Assembly (NCBI RefSeq): GCF_900143065.1
Contig: NZ_FRCX01000005.1
Location: forward strand, 310,001-374,000
Source of the DNA: Duganella sacchari
GTDB taxonomy: Bacteria; Pseudomonadota; Gammaproteobacteria; Burkholderiales; Burkholderiaceae_D
Direction of reading: 5' to 3'
Length of the DNA: 64,000 nt
Shown here: piece after piece, positions 54,691-63,912 of the stretch
Numbering within the stretch: the first letter of the stretch is position 1
Layout: each line of letters begins with the position of its first letter
Notes under the pieces: model-generated
Seen by the model: the letters and a program-made list of their open reading frames with translations, nothing else
What the model was told of the DNA's origin: nothing
The model's database searches: none
Position numbers and translations under genes: made by a program

Positions 54691-54707
54691 GCGCCTGACG
54701 GCCGGGA

Positions 54708-56189
54708 TCAGCGGGCCGGTTTGGTTTTCGAACCGGCAATTTCCGCTTCAAATTTGGCGAATTTGCCGTCCAATGCCTTCAAAAGGCGCTGTTTGTCGGT
54801 GTCCGCCAGGAAGGAATAACGGATGCTGTCATATGACAGCTTTTTGACTTCCGCATAATCCGGCTGGTAGCGGGCCGCATACAGCACGTACTCGCCGGAC
54901 AGATTATTACGCGATACGCCGGCGTCATCGGTCGACAATACGTACGGCACACCATACTTGCGGTACAGCGTGACCGGGTGAGCCTGGTCCTTGATGCCCA
55001 GGATGAAGTCGTTGCTGCTCAGGTTGACCTCCACCGCGATCTTCTCATCACGCATTTTTTTCATGATCGCCAGCGGATTACTTTCGTGGGCGATATCCAT
55101 GCCGTGGCCGATGCGGTTGGCGCCGGCGACATCGAGCGCATCCTTGATGTGGAAGGTCAGGCCCTCCGGCGGCACCATGCCCAGCGCCAGCTCACCCGCG
55201 TGCAGCGCCAGCTTCACCTTCGGATATTTCGCCTTGAGGAATTTATACATTTGCATGTGCAGCGCGTAGTCGCGCATCGACACGTTCACACTCTCCTGGC
55301 CCACGATGTTGATGCCGACGATTTTCGGATGGGTGGACGCCAGCTTGAAGCTGGACAGGATTTGCGAATACACCTGCGACGGCGTCAGGAAACGCAGCGC
55401 GAACGGCTGGTAGCGCAGCGTGAAATTGGCGTCGTCGATGCCGGCGCCGGATTTGTCAACGTTGTCGATATAGGAAGCGATCCAGCCCTGGTAGGCCTTG
55501 TCCTGATCCAGCCTGGCGCCAAGCGCGGCAAAGTCGGCGTCGGTCAGGGCGCCAGCTTGCGCCTTCTTGTCGAAGTCCGCATCCATCGCAATCGGCGCGA
55601 TCTCGAAAATGGTTTCGATGTAGCTGACGTTTTCCTGGATCGCGCGCTGCTTCAGGCGCTGCAGGCCATCCGCCGTGTTGGTCGAGGCTACCGGGCCAAA
55701 ATAGCCGAAGGTGTCGAAGAACTGGCGGTCCGGCGGCGACTGCAGGCCGCTGTGGTTGTAGAAGTCCTTGTCCGACCAGCGCTGCAGCAGGTTGGCCAGC
55801 ACGGTGTTATTGTTCATCACATCCTGGCCGGACAGGCACACGCGGTCCGCCAGCGGCTTGCCCTGCTCCGCCTGCGCCACCGCCTTGCTGACCTCGATCA
55901 GATAGGTATTCTTGTTGACGCAGAAGCCTTCCTTGTCCACCCACTCCAGGTACTGCTCGGCGTACAGCGCGCCCGAGTAGTGGTGATGCAGGTCGCCGCC
56001 TTTCGGCATCATGGTGAAGAACATCGTCAGCTCGGCGAGCTTGGGCTCCTTGCCTGGCGCAACCAGCGAGGCGAAGTGGCGCTTGGTCGCCTCCTCGTTG
56101 GCATTGGCGGCTTGCGCACCGTGCGGCATGGCGCAGAACACAGCGGCGGCAAGCGCAGCGGCTTTGAGACTGGCGATGTTTTTCTTCAT
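54708..56189 (-). CDS. Exported adenosine deaminase
   Basis: 493 residues, longer than cytoplasmic Add because of a signal peptide (LKAAALAAAVFCAMPHGAQA) and an ADGF-like insert. Zinc and catalytic motifs: GDLHHHYSGALY, LALHAGELALG (HAGE), IGHGMDIAHE and VLSTDDAGVSR. Converts adenosine/deoxyadenosine to inosine in the periplasm or outside. Last gene of the purine operon, 14 bases after guaD. Works upstream of XapA: deaminate, import, phosphorolyse. Confidence 0.92.
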   Translation of the reverse strand: MKKNIASLKAAALAAAVFCAMPHGAQAANANEEATKRHFASLVAPGKEPKLAELTMFFTMMPKGGDLHHHYSGALYAEQYLEWVDKEGFCVNKNTYLIEVSKAVAQAEQGKPLADRVCLSGQDVMNNNTVLANLLQRWSDKDFYNHSGLQSPPDRQFFDTFGYFGPVASTNTADGLQRLKQRAIQENVSYIETIFEIAPIAMDADFDKKAQAGALTDADFAALGARLDQDKAYQGWIASYIDNVDKSGAGIDDANFTLRYQPFALRFLTPSQVYSQILSSFKLASTHPKIVGINIVGQESVNVSMRDYALHMQMYKFLKAKYPKVKLALHAGELALGMVPPEGLTFHIKDALDVAGANRIGHGMDIAHESNPLAIMKKMRDEKIAVEVNLSSNDFILGIKDQAHPVTLYRKYGVPYVLSTDDAGVSRNNLSGEYVLYAARYQPDYAEVKKLSYDSIRYSFLADTDKQRLLKALDGKFAKFEAEIAGSKTKPAR

Positions 56190-56203
56190 GAAGCTTTCCT
56201 TAA

Positions 56204-57511
56204 TTAAGTCGTTTCGCGGACATGCACCTGGCGGCCATTGGCATAGGTGGCCGCAATTGCGCGGTCATCGCCGAGCAGGGCCAGCGCGAACAGCAGCTCT
56301 TCCAGGCTGCCGCTACGCGAGGTCCGGCGCTGCAGCAGCGGCGTCGCCTGCGGATCGATCACGATGAAATCCGCTTCGGCGCCTGTGCTGAAATTACCGA
56401 TCGTGCCTTCCAGCTGCATGCTGCGCGCGGCGCCCAGCGTGGCCAGGTAAAACATCCGCAACGCGGGCAGATAACTGCCCTTCAAGCGCGCTACTTTATA
56501 GGCTTCATTCATCGTTTGCAACATGGAGAAGGAAGTGCCGCCGCCAACGTCCGTCGCCAGCGAGAGCAGCACGCCGGCCTGGTCGGCGCGTTCAAAGTCA
56601 AACAGGCCGCTGCCAAGGAACAGGTTGGAAGTCGGGCAGATCGCCGCGGCAGAGCGGGTTTCCGCCATGCGCTCGCGATCACGCTCGTTGAGCCAGATGC
56701 AGTGGCCGTACATCGCGCGCGGACGCATCATGCCGTAGCTGTCGTATACATCGATGTAGCTGCGCGACGTGGGGAACAGCTCGCGCACCCACGAACATTC
56801 CGCTTCGTTTTCCGACACGTGCGTCTGGATGAAGGTATCCGGGTAGGCGCGTGCCAGCTCGCCGGCCAGATGCAGCTGCTGTTCGGTCGATGTCGGCGCG
56901 AAGCGCGGCGTGATCGCGTACAGCGAACGGCCACGCTTGTGCCAGCGCTGGATCAGCGCCTCGGTATCGCGCGCGCCGGTTTCGGCCGTATCGCGCAGGA
57001 AGTCGGGGCAGTTCCGGTCCATCATCACCTTCCCCGCCACCATGCGCAGGCCGCGCTGTTCGCTGGCGGTAAAAAACGCGTCCACCGATTGCGGATGTAC
57101 CGTGCAGTAGACCATGGCGGTGGTGGTGCCGCAACGGAGCAGCTCATCGAGGAAGAAGTTGGCCACATTGGCCGCGTGCGTACTGTCCTCGAACTGGCGT
57201 TCGGACGGGAAAGTGTAGGTCTCCAGCCATGGCAGCAGACCTTCCGACGGCGAAGCGATCATGTCGGTCTGCGGATAATGGATGTGGGTGTCGATAAAGC
57301 CCGGCATCAGCAGCTTGCCGCTGTAGTCATGCACCACAGTGCCTGGCGGCAGGCTGGCATGCAGCGCGGCATAGTCGCCCACGGCATTGACTTTGCCATC
57401 TTCAACGATCAGCAGGCCATCTTCAAACCAGTCGTGTGACTGGTCGCTGAAAGCCGGATCGGCGAGAAAGTGCAGCAAGCTGCCACGGTAGGCTTGCAGG
57501 TTGGATTTCAT
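56204..57511 (-). CDS. guaD: Guanine deaminase
   Basis: 435 residues. Amidohydrolase motifs: FIDTHIHYPQTDMIASPSEG (HxH), QTHVSENEAEC, MYGHCIWLNERD and LATDVGGGTSFSML, all as in bacterial GuaD. Converts guanine to xanthine, which xanthine dehydrogenase in the same operon oxidises to urate. Lies 55 bases after xdhC. Confidence 0.95.
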   Translation of the reverse strand: MKSNLQAYRGSLLHFLADPAFSDQSHDWFEDGLLIVEDGKVNAVGDYAALHASLPPGTVVHDYSGKLLMPGFIDTHIHYPQTDMIASPSEGLLPWLETYTFPSERQFEDSTHAANVANFFLDELLRCGTTTAMVYCTVHPQSVDAFFTASEQRGLRMVAGKVMMDRNCPDFLRDTAETGARDTEALIQRWHKRGRSLYAITPRFAPTSTEQQLHLAGELARAYPDTFIQTHVSENEAECSWVRELFPTSRSYIDVYDSYGMMRPRAMYGHCIWLNERDRERMAETRSAAAICPTSNLFLGSGLFDFERADQAGVLLSLATDVGGGTSFSMLQTMNEAYKVARLKGSYLPALRMFYLATLGAARSMQLEGTIGNFSTGAEADFIVIDPQATPLLQRRTSRSGSLEELLFALALLGDDRAIAATYANGRQVHVRETT

Positions 57512-57566
57512 GTCGTTCTTTCTAAAGCTTGAATTCGAATATTAGCGGAGAAGCGGCGCGGGCGCG

Positions 57567-58640
57567 CTACAGCACGGCAACCAGGCGGACCGGCGTTGTG
57601 GCATTCAGCGCCGCGATCTGCTGCGCCTCCCACACCATCAGCAATTGGGCGCACACGGAGGCGGCGATGGCAGCAGGGAGTTTGCTGGTAATGCCGGGCA
57701 AGCCGATCGGACAGACCATGCTGTCGATGCGTTCTTGCGGCAGGCCGCGCGCGGCCATACGGCGTTCAAACTGCACGCGCTTGGTCTGCGAACCGATCAA
57801 ACCAAACCAGCCCACATCCTCACGCGCGAGGATCGCTTCGCACAGGCGCTGATCCAGCGCATGGCTGTGCGTCATGACCAGATAGCTGGCACCGGCCGGC
57901 GCGCTGGCCACGCAGGCCTCCGGCATGTCGGTCGCTTCGACGCTGACATTGGCTGGTACGCTGGCGGGGAACATTTCGTCGCGCTCGTCCACCCAGGTCA
58001 CGGTGCATGGCAGCTCACCCAGCATCCGCACGATGGCCGCACCCACATGACCGGCGCCGAACAACACCAGATGCGCGCGCGGAGCCAGACAGGGATCAAC
58101 CAGCCAGCGGCGGCCGGCGGCATCCCGCAAAATATGCGTGCCCCGTTCTCGGTCCACGGCCGGTACGCTTACAGCGCCATCGCTCACCTTCGCCCCTGTG
58201 CTGCGCGCTTGCGGTGAACCGACCACAAATACACCATCGGCATCCAGCAGCAGCGTGATTGCCGGACCATCAATGGCGCTAACACGCCAGCCGTCCTCAC
58301 GGCGACGCATATTCAGACTGGCCAGCACCGCGCCCAAGGCCGGCGTGACCAGCTCAAACGCCAGATGCACGACGCCGCCGCAGCATTGTCCCAGCTTGGG
58401 GCCAAGCGGATAGCGCTCCAGCCGCGTTATGGCTGCGCTGCCAGGCGGCGCAGCAAGCATCGCGCGCGCCAGCTCGACAGCGCACATCTCCAGATGACCA
58501 CCGCCGATCGTATCGTGCTGGCCGCGCGCGGTCACCAGCATCTTGGCGCCGGGCTCGCGGGGGCCGGAGCCTTCCACGATTGCCACGGTCACCAGCACTG
58601 CCGGTTCCGACACTTGCGCTGTCAGCCACTCGTTCATCAC
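57567..58640 (-). CDS. xdhC: XdhC molybdenum cofactor insertion protein
   Basis: 357 residues. XdhC/CoxI domains: N-terminal EGSGPREPGAKMLVTARGQH with GGGHLEM, and C-terminal Rossmann-like LVLFGAGHVGAAIVRMLGEL and SHALDQRLCEAILAR. Binds and sulfurates the molybdenum cofactor and delivers it to XdhB. Overlaps xdhB by 4 bases (ATGA). Confidence 0.94.
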   Translation of the reverse strand: MMNEWLTAQVSEPAVLVTVAIVEGSGPREPGAKMLVTARGQHDTIGGGHLEMCAVELARAMLAAPPGSAAITRLERYPLGPKLGQCCGGVVHLAFELVTPALGAVLASLNMRRREDGWRVSAIDGPAITLLLDADGVFVVGSPQARSTGAKVSDGAVSVPAVDRERGTHILRDAAGRRWLVDPCLAPRAHLVLFGAGHVGAAIVRMLGELPCTVTWVDERDEMFPASVPANVSVEATDMPEACVASAPAGASYLVMTHSHALDQRLCEAILAREDVGWFGLIGSQTKRVQFERRMAARGLPQERIDSMVCPIGLPGITSKLPAAIAASVCAQLLMVWEAQQIAALNATTPVRLVAVL

Positions 58641-60970
58641 GCCGCCATTTCCACCACGGACACGGCCCGCAGTATCTCTTCACTGGTTGCAGGTGCATTC
58701 AGCGGCGGATTGACGCGATGCCCGCCCACCGCCGAAATCGCATCGCGGATCGCAAAGAACACCGAGAACGGCAGCAGCAACGGCGGCTCGCCCACCGCCT
58801 TCGAGCGGTGAATGCTGTCTTCCACATTACCGTTATCGAACAGCTTCACGCGGAAGTCTTCCGGGCAGTCCGAGATGCCAGGGATCTTGTAGGTCGAAGG
58901 CGCGTGCGTCATCAGCTTGCCGGCAGGGTTCCACCACAGCTGCTCCGTGGTCAGCCATCCCATGCCCTGGATGAATGCGCCCTCCACCTGGCCAAGGTCG
59001 ATCGCCGGATTCAGCGAACGGCCGGCGTCATACAGTGCGTCGGCACGCAGCAGCTTCCACTCGCCCGTCAGCGTATCGACCACCACTTCCGATACAGCCG
59101 CACCGTAAGCGTAATAGGAGAATGGGTGGCCGTTCATGGTCTTCGGATCCCAGTGCAGGTTAGGCGTCGCATAGAAACCGTCAGACCACAGCTGTACGCG
59201 TGCCAGATAAGCCTTTTGCACCAGTTCCGCAAACGCCACCTTGTGGCCATTCACGTGTACGTGATTGTCGAAGAAGCGCACCGGCTGTCCGTCTTCATCG
59301 CCATACAGCTTGACCGCGTACGCCGCCAGGCGCTCGCGTATCTGCCGCGCCGCATCCTGTGCCGCCTTGCCGTTCAGGTCTGCCCCTGTGGATGCCGCCG
59401 TGGCCGAAGTATTCGCCACCTTGCTGGTATCCGTTGCCGTCGCACGCACGTGGCACAGGTCGAGGCCCAGTTCATGCGCCACCACCTGCATCACCTTGGT
59501 GTTGATGCCCTGCCCCATCTCCGTGCCGCCATGGTTGACCAGCACCGAGCCATCGACATACACATGCACCAGCGCACCGGCCTGATTCAGGTGCGTGACG
59601 TTGAAGGCGATGCCGAATTTCAGCGGCGTGAATGCAATGCCTTTTTTCAGCACCGGGCTGGTGGCGTTGTACGCGTCAATCGCCTTGCGGCGCACGCGAT
59701 ATTCGCTGGTTTGCTGCAGTTCCGCCGTCAGCGCTTCGATGACGTTATCGACAATCTCCTGGCCATAAGGCGTGACATTGCGTTCGGTCTTGCCATAGAA
59801 GTTGAGGCAACGGATGTCCAGCGCATCGCGCCCCAGATTGCGTGCAATCTCGTCGATGATGTACTCAATCGCAATCGCCCCCTGCGGGCCGCCAAAGCCA
59901 CGGAACGCCGTATTCGACTGCGTGTTGGTCTTGCCGCAGCCGGCGCGGATGTCCACGTCCGACAGGTAGTAAGTATTATCGAAGTGGCACACGGCCCGCG
60001 TCGCCACGGGGCCGGACAAGTCAGCCGAAAAGCCCGCGCGCAAGGTCATGTCCACGCGTGCGGCCAGAATCTTGCCGTTGTCGTCGTAGCCCACCTCGTA
60101 CTCATAATAGAAGCAGTGGCGTTTTCCGGTGACCAGCATATCGTCATCGCGGTCGGCGCGCAGCTTGACGGGGCAGCGCAGCTTGGAAGCAGCGATACCG
60201 GCGGAAGCTGCCCACAGTGCCGACTGCGATTCCTTGCCGCCAAAGCCGCCGCCCATACGGCGGCACTCCACCTGCACCTTGTGCGAATGCACACCGATGG
60301 CATGCGCCACGACGTGCTGCATCTCGCTCGGGTGCTGCGTCGAGCACTGCACCAGCAGGCCGTTATCTTCTTTCGGAATCGCGTAGGCGATCTGCCCCTC
60401 CAGGTAAAACTGCTCCTGGCCGCCGACAAACAGCTGGCCCTTCACAACGTGCGGTGCCTGCTCGAACGCTGCCTGATAATCGCCGCGCTTCAGCTGCATC
60501 GGCGGCAGCACGTATGAACCGGCAGCCTTGGCTTCCTGCGGCGTAAAGATCGCAGGCAGTTCTTCATACGACACCACGGCGCGGCGCGCAGCACGGCGCG
60601 CGTTGTCGTGCGTATCGGCGACCACCACAAACATCGGCTGGCCAACGTACATCACCTCTTCCACCGCCCAGATAGGATCGTCGTGGATGATCGGACCGCA
60701 GTCATTGGTGCCGACAATATCGGCAGCCGTGTACACCGCCACCACGCCCGGCGAACTGCGCACCGGCGACAGATCCATCGCCGTAATGCGCGCGTGCGCC
60801 TTGGACGACAGCCCGAGCGCCGCATGCAGCGTGCCTTGCAGCTCGGGGATATCGTCCGTGTACGTGGCCTGGCCCAGCACATGCAGCTCGGCTGATTCAT
60901 GCGGACGCGCGACACCGACGGCTTTCCACGCCGATTCGGCAATCGCAGCTGGAGCAACGGGTTGATTCAT
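58637..60970 (-). CDS. xdhB: Xanthine dehydrogenase molybdopterin subunit
   Basis: 777 residues from the ATG at 60970 (MNQPVAPAAIAESAW). Aldehyde oxidase/xanthine dehydrogenase molybdopterin-binding subunit: QLFVGGQEQFYLEGQIA, RMGGGFGGKESQ, NTAFRGFGGPQGA, GTEMGQGINTK and the catalytic-Glu motif KAVGEPPLLLPFSVF near the end. Hydroxylates hypoxanthine and xanthine to urate with XdhA. GGAG lies a few bases upstream of the start. The frame is open further upstream but overlaps xdhA. Confidence 0.95.
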   Translation of the reverse strand: MNQPVAPAAIAESAWKAVGVARPHESAELHVLGQATYTDDIPELQGTLHAALGLSSKAHARITAMDLSPVRSSPGVVAVYTAADIVGTNDCGPIIHDDPIWAVEEVMYVGQPMFVVVADTHDNARRAARRAVVSYEELPAIFTPQEAKAAGSYVLPPMQLKRGDYQAAFEQAPHVVKGQLFVGGQEQFYLEGQIAYAIPKEDNGLLVQCSTQHPSEMQHVVAHAIGVHSHKVQVECRRMGGGFGGKESQSALWAASAGIAASKLRCPVKLRADRDDDMLVTGKRHCFYYEYEVGYDDNGKILAARVDMTLRAGFSADLSGPVATRAVCHFDNTYYLSDVDIRAGCGKTNTQSNTAFRGFGGPQGAIAIEYIIDEIARNLGRDALDIRCLNFYGKTERNVTPYGQEIVDNVIEALTAELQQTSEYRVRRKAIDAYNATSPVLKKGIAFTPLKFGIAFNVTHLNQAGALVHVYVDGSVLVNHGGTEMGQGINTKVMQVVAHELGLDLCHVRATATDTSKVANTSATAASTGADLNGKAAQDAARQIRERLAAYAVKLYGDEDGQPVRFFDNHVHVNGHKVAFAELVQKAYLARVQLWSDGFYATPNLHWDPKTMNGHPFSYYAYGAAVSEVVVDTLTGEWKLLRADALYDAGRSLNPAIDLGQVEGAFIQGMGWLTTEQLWWNPAGKLMTHAPSTYKIPGISDCPEDFRVKLFDNGNVEDSIHRSKAVGEPPLLLPFSVFFAIRDAISAVGGHRVNPPLNAPATSEEILRAVSVVEMAA

Positions 60971-60981
60971 GATGGCTCCTT

Positions 60982-62451
60982 TCAGGCGCGGCAAGCGAAG
61001 GCGTTGACGGCATCGGCCGCAAGTGGCGCATCGGCGCGCGTCTCCAGCCAGAAGCGGCGCAACAGGTTCTGCGCCGTCTGCATGCGGTAAGTGTTCGACG
61101 CACGCATATCCGACAGTGGCGCATAATCCTGCGCCAGCATATCCATCGCCACGCGCAGATTGGTTTCGCTCCAGCTCAAGCCGGTGAGCGAAGCTTCGGC
61201 GCGTGGCGCGCGGCAAGGTGTCGCCGCCATGCCGCCATAGGCGATGCGCGCGTCAACCACGGTGTTGCCGTCCAGCGTAAATGCAAACGCCGCACACACT
61301 GCCGAGATATCCTGGTCAAAGCGTTTGGCCAGTTTGTAGGTACGGAATGTCACGTTGGCGCGCGGCAGCGGCACACGCACTGCGGCGACAAATTCGCCAG
61401 CCTGCAAATCCTTCTTCTGATAGCCGAGATAGAACGCTTCCAGCGGCAGCACGCGGCGCCCGGCGGCGCCGTGCAGCACCACCTCGCTGCCCAGCGCGAT
61501 CAGCCATGGCATGGAGTCGCCGATCGGCGAGCCATTGGCGACGTTGCCGCCCAAGGTGCCGGCATTCCTGATCGGCAGCGACGCAAAGCGCTGCCACAAC
61601 TCGCCCAGCTCCTGCGGATACAACTTGCACAGTGCCCCGTATGCATCGTTGAGCGACACGCCGGCGCCGATTTCCAGCATGCCGTCCTTGTGCTCCACGC
61701 TCTGCAGCGCCGTGACGTGGCCGAGATAAATGATGTCGCCCAGTTCGCGCATCTGCTTGGTCACCCACAGGCCGATGTCGGTGGAGCCGGCCAGCAAGGT
61801 GGCCTTGGGATGCGCAACGCGCAGCGCCACCAGCTCTTCCAGCGTGCGCGGAGCATGGAAGGTTTGTCCTTGCGCGGTATAGCTGGCGCCAGCATCGCGC
61901 TGCAAGGCCTGCAACTGCTGCGTCAGCGCAGCGCGGTCGAAGTCCACCTTCGGCAGTTCCGTCATGCGATGCGCGGCATCGATGATGGGACGGTAGCCCG
62001 TGCAGCGGCACAGGTTACCGGACAGGCAGTCGTCGATCTCCTTGCGCTGCGCGGGCTGGCCATCCTTGTCGAGGTACATGCCCCACAACGACATGACGAA
62101 GCCCGGCGTACAGAAGCCGCATTGCGACCCGTGACATTCCACCATCGCCTGCTGCACAGGATGCAGCGCGCCATCCGGCTGCTGCATGTCTTCGACCGTG
62201 AACAGGGCCTTGCCGTCCAGCGTAGGCGCGAACTGGATGCAGGAGTTCACCGCCTTCATCTCCAGCTGGCCGGCCGCGTTCAGGCTGCCCACCACCACCG
62301 TGCAGGCGCCGCAGTCGCCCTCGGCGCAGCCTTCTTTGGTGCCGGTGCAATGCAGGTCTTCGCGCAGGTGCTGAAGCACGGTGCGCGTCGGCGCGGCGTG
62401 ATGAATTTCCTGGACTGCGCCACGGAAGTAAAAGCGAATTGGTTCGGACAT
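60982..62451 (-). CDS. xdhA: Xanthine dehydrogenase FeS/FAD subunit
   Basis: 489 residues. Two [2Fe-2S] clusters: HCTGTKEGCAEGDCGACTVV and SQCGFCTPGFVMS with LCRCTGYRP; FAD-binding domain with LLAGSTDIGLWVTKQMR and IRNAGTLGGNVANGSPIGDS. Transfers electrons from the molybdenum site to NAD. 11 bases before xdhB, 7 after puuE. A GTG one codon upstream is an alternative start. Confidence 0.95.
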   Translation of the reverse strand: MSEPIRFYFRGAVQEIHHAAPTRTVLQHLREDLHCTGTKEGCAEGDCGACTVVVGSLNAAGQLEMKAVNSCIQFAPTLDGKALFTVEDMQQPDGALHPVQQAMVECHGSQCGFCTPGFVMSLWGMYLDKDGQPAQRKEIDDCLSGNLCRCTGYRPIIDAAHRMTELPKVDFDRAALTQQLQALQRDAGASYTAQGQTFHAPRTLEELVALRVAHPKATLLAGSTDIGLWVTKQMRELGDIIYLGHVTALQSVEHKDGMLEIGAGVSLNDAYGALCKLYPQELGELWQRFASLPIRNAGTLGGNVANGSPIGDSMPWLIALGSEVVLHGAAGRRVLPLEAFYLGYQKKDLQAGEFVAAVRVPLPRANVTFRTYKLAKRFDQDISAVCAAFAFTLDGNTVVDARIAYGGMAATPCRAPRAEASLTGLSWSETNLRVAMDMLAQDYAPLSDMRASNTYRMQTAQNLLRRFWLETRADAPLAADAVNAFACRA

Positions 62452-62458
62452 CACAATC

Positions 62459-63412
62459 TCAATCTACAAATGGGTGAAGCTTGCGCCAGTGTTCGGCGAT
62501 ATCGATACGGCGTGTGATCCACACGTGCTCGTGGCTTTGCACATAGTCGAGGAAGCGCGCCAGTGCGGCCGCGCGCGCCGGACGGCCAACGATGCGGCAG
62601 TGCAGGCCGATGGACAGCATCTTGGGCTGATTCAAGCCGTTCGGGTCGCCCTCGGCGTACAGCACATCAAACGCGTCCTTCAGATAATCGAAGAACTGGG
62701 TGCCGGAGTTGAAGCCCTGCGCGGCGGCGAAGCGCATATCGTTGGTATCCAGCGTGTACGGCACGATCAGCTGCGGCGCGCTGGCCGCCTTGCCTTGCGC
62801 GTCGGAGTAATCGACCTTCTGCCAGAACGGCAGGTCGTCGCCGTAATGGTCGGCGTCATAGCGGAAGCCGCCATGCTCCATTACCAGCCGGCGCGTCTGC
62901 GGCGAATCGCGGCCCGTGTACCAGCCCTGCGGCGCGCTGCCGGTCAGCTCGCGGATGATGTCCACTGCTTCCTTCATGTGCGCGCGCTCGGTGGCTTCAT
63001 CCATGTTCTGGTAGGAGATCCAGCGCAGGCCGTGGCAGGCGATTTCGTGGCCCAGCTGTTTGAATGCGGCGACCGCCTCCGGATTGCGCTTCAACGCCAT
63101 CGACACGCCAAAAATCGTCAGCGGCAGCTTGCGGTCTTCGAACATGCGCAGCAAACGCCACAGACCAGCGCGCGAACCGTACTCGTACAGCGACTCCATG
63201 CTCATATGGCGGTTGCTGAACGAGGCGGCGCCGATAATCTCGGACAGGAAAGTCTCCGAACCAGCGTCACCGTGCAGCACATTGTTTTCGCCGCCCTCTT
63301 CGTAATTCAAAACGAATTGCAGGGCGACGCGCGCCTTGTTGGGCCATTGTGCATGCGGCGGTTTGGGGCCGTAGCCGATCATGTCGCGCGGGTAGTTATC
63401 GTAAGTGGTCAT
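62459..63412 (-). CDS. puuE: Allantoinase PuuE, polysaccharide-deacetylase fold
   Basis: 317 residues. PuuE-type markers: YPRDMIGYGPKPPHAQWPN at the N-terminus, NYEEGGENNVLHGD, FGVSMALKRNPEAV, EIACHGLRWISYQNM and WYTGRDSPQTRRLV. Opens allantoin to allantoate without the metal site of classical allantoinase. First gene of the purine operon puuE-xdhABC-guaD-ada and divergent from uraH. Confidence 0.93.
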   Translation of the reverse strand: MTTYDNYPRDMIGYGPKPPHAQWPNKARVALQFVLNYEEGGENNVLHGDAGSETFLSEIIGAASFSNRHMSMESLYEYGSRAGLWRLLRMFEDRKLPLTIFGVSMALKRNPEAVAAFKQLGHEIACHGLRWISYQNMDEATERAHMKEAVDIIRELTGSAPQGWYTGRDSPQTRRLVMEHGGFRYDADHYGDDLPFWQKVDYSDAQGKAASAPQLIVPYTLDTNDMRFAAAQGFNSGTQFFDYLKDAFDVLYAEGDPNGLNQPKMLSIGLHCRIVGRPARAAALARFLDYVQSHEHVWITRRIDIAEHWRKLHPFVD

Positions 63413-63444
63413 GGCGCTGGCAAGTCTATGGGGAATATAACGCT

Positions 63445-63480
63445 AATCATATATGCCCAGATCCATGGCAGTATATGATT
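63445..63480. promoter_or_regulatory. Inverted repeat in the puuE/uraH divergent promoter region
   Basis: AATCATATA (63445-63453) and TATATGATT (63472-63480), 9-base arms; inner TGCC and GGCA extend the symmetry apart from one extra G. Midway between puuE and uraH, suited to coordinate control of both. TTGGAC at 63480-63485 may be a -35 for uraH. Confidence 0.55.
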
Positions 63481-63521
63481 TGGACAATAGATACCTGTTA
63501 CGAGCAAATATAGGACCAATC

Positions 63522-63875
63522 ATGGGCAAACTCAGCACGCACGTTCTCGACATCACGCAGGGCAAGCCGGGCGCCGGCGTCAAAGTGGCTTTGTACGCCG
63601 TGGGGCCGCAGGGCCGGGAGCTGTTAAAAACCGACGTTACCAACAGCGACGGCCGCTGCTCCACGCCCCTGCTGGAGGGCGATGCACTGAAACAGGGCAA
63701 GTATGAACTGATTTTCAGCGCCGGCGACTACTTCGCCGTGCAAGGCGTCGCGCTGCCGGAACCGCGTTTTGTTGATGAAGTGACCATCGCCTTCGGCATC
63801 GCGCACGCCGACCAGAATTACCACGTGCCGCTGGTGGTATCGCCATGGGCGTACTCCACGTACCGGGGCAGTTAG
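63522..63875 (+). CDS. uraH: 5-hydroxyisourate hydrolase
   Basis: 117 residues. Transthyretin-like HIUase signatures: LSTHVLDITQGKPGAGVKV, NSDGRC, NYHVPLVVSPWAYSTY and the C-terminal YRGS. Hydrolyses 5-hydroxyisourate to OHCU in the urate-to-allantoin path. TAGGA (63511-63515) supports the ATG at 63522. Divergent from puuE. Confidence 0.95.
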   Translation: MGKLSTHVLDITQGKPGAGVKVALYAVGPQGRELLKTDVTNSDGRCSTPLLEGDALKQGKYELIFSAGDYFAVQGVALPEPRFVDEVTIAFGIAHADQNYHVPLVVSPWAYSTYRGS

Positions 63876-63912
63876 GCGTCTGATATTAAGGGTCTGATAA
63901 GATGCGGGCACT

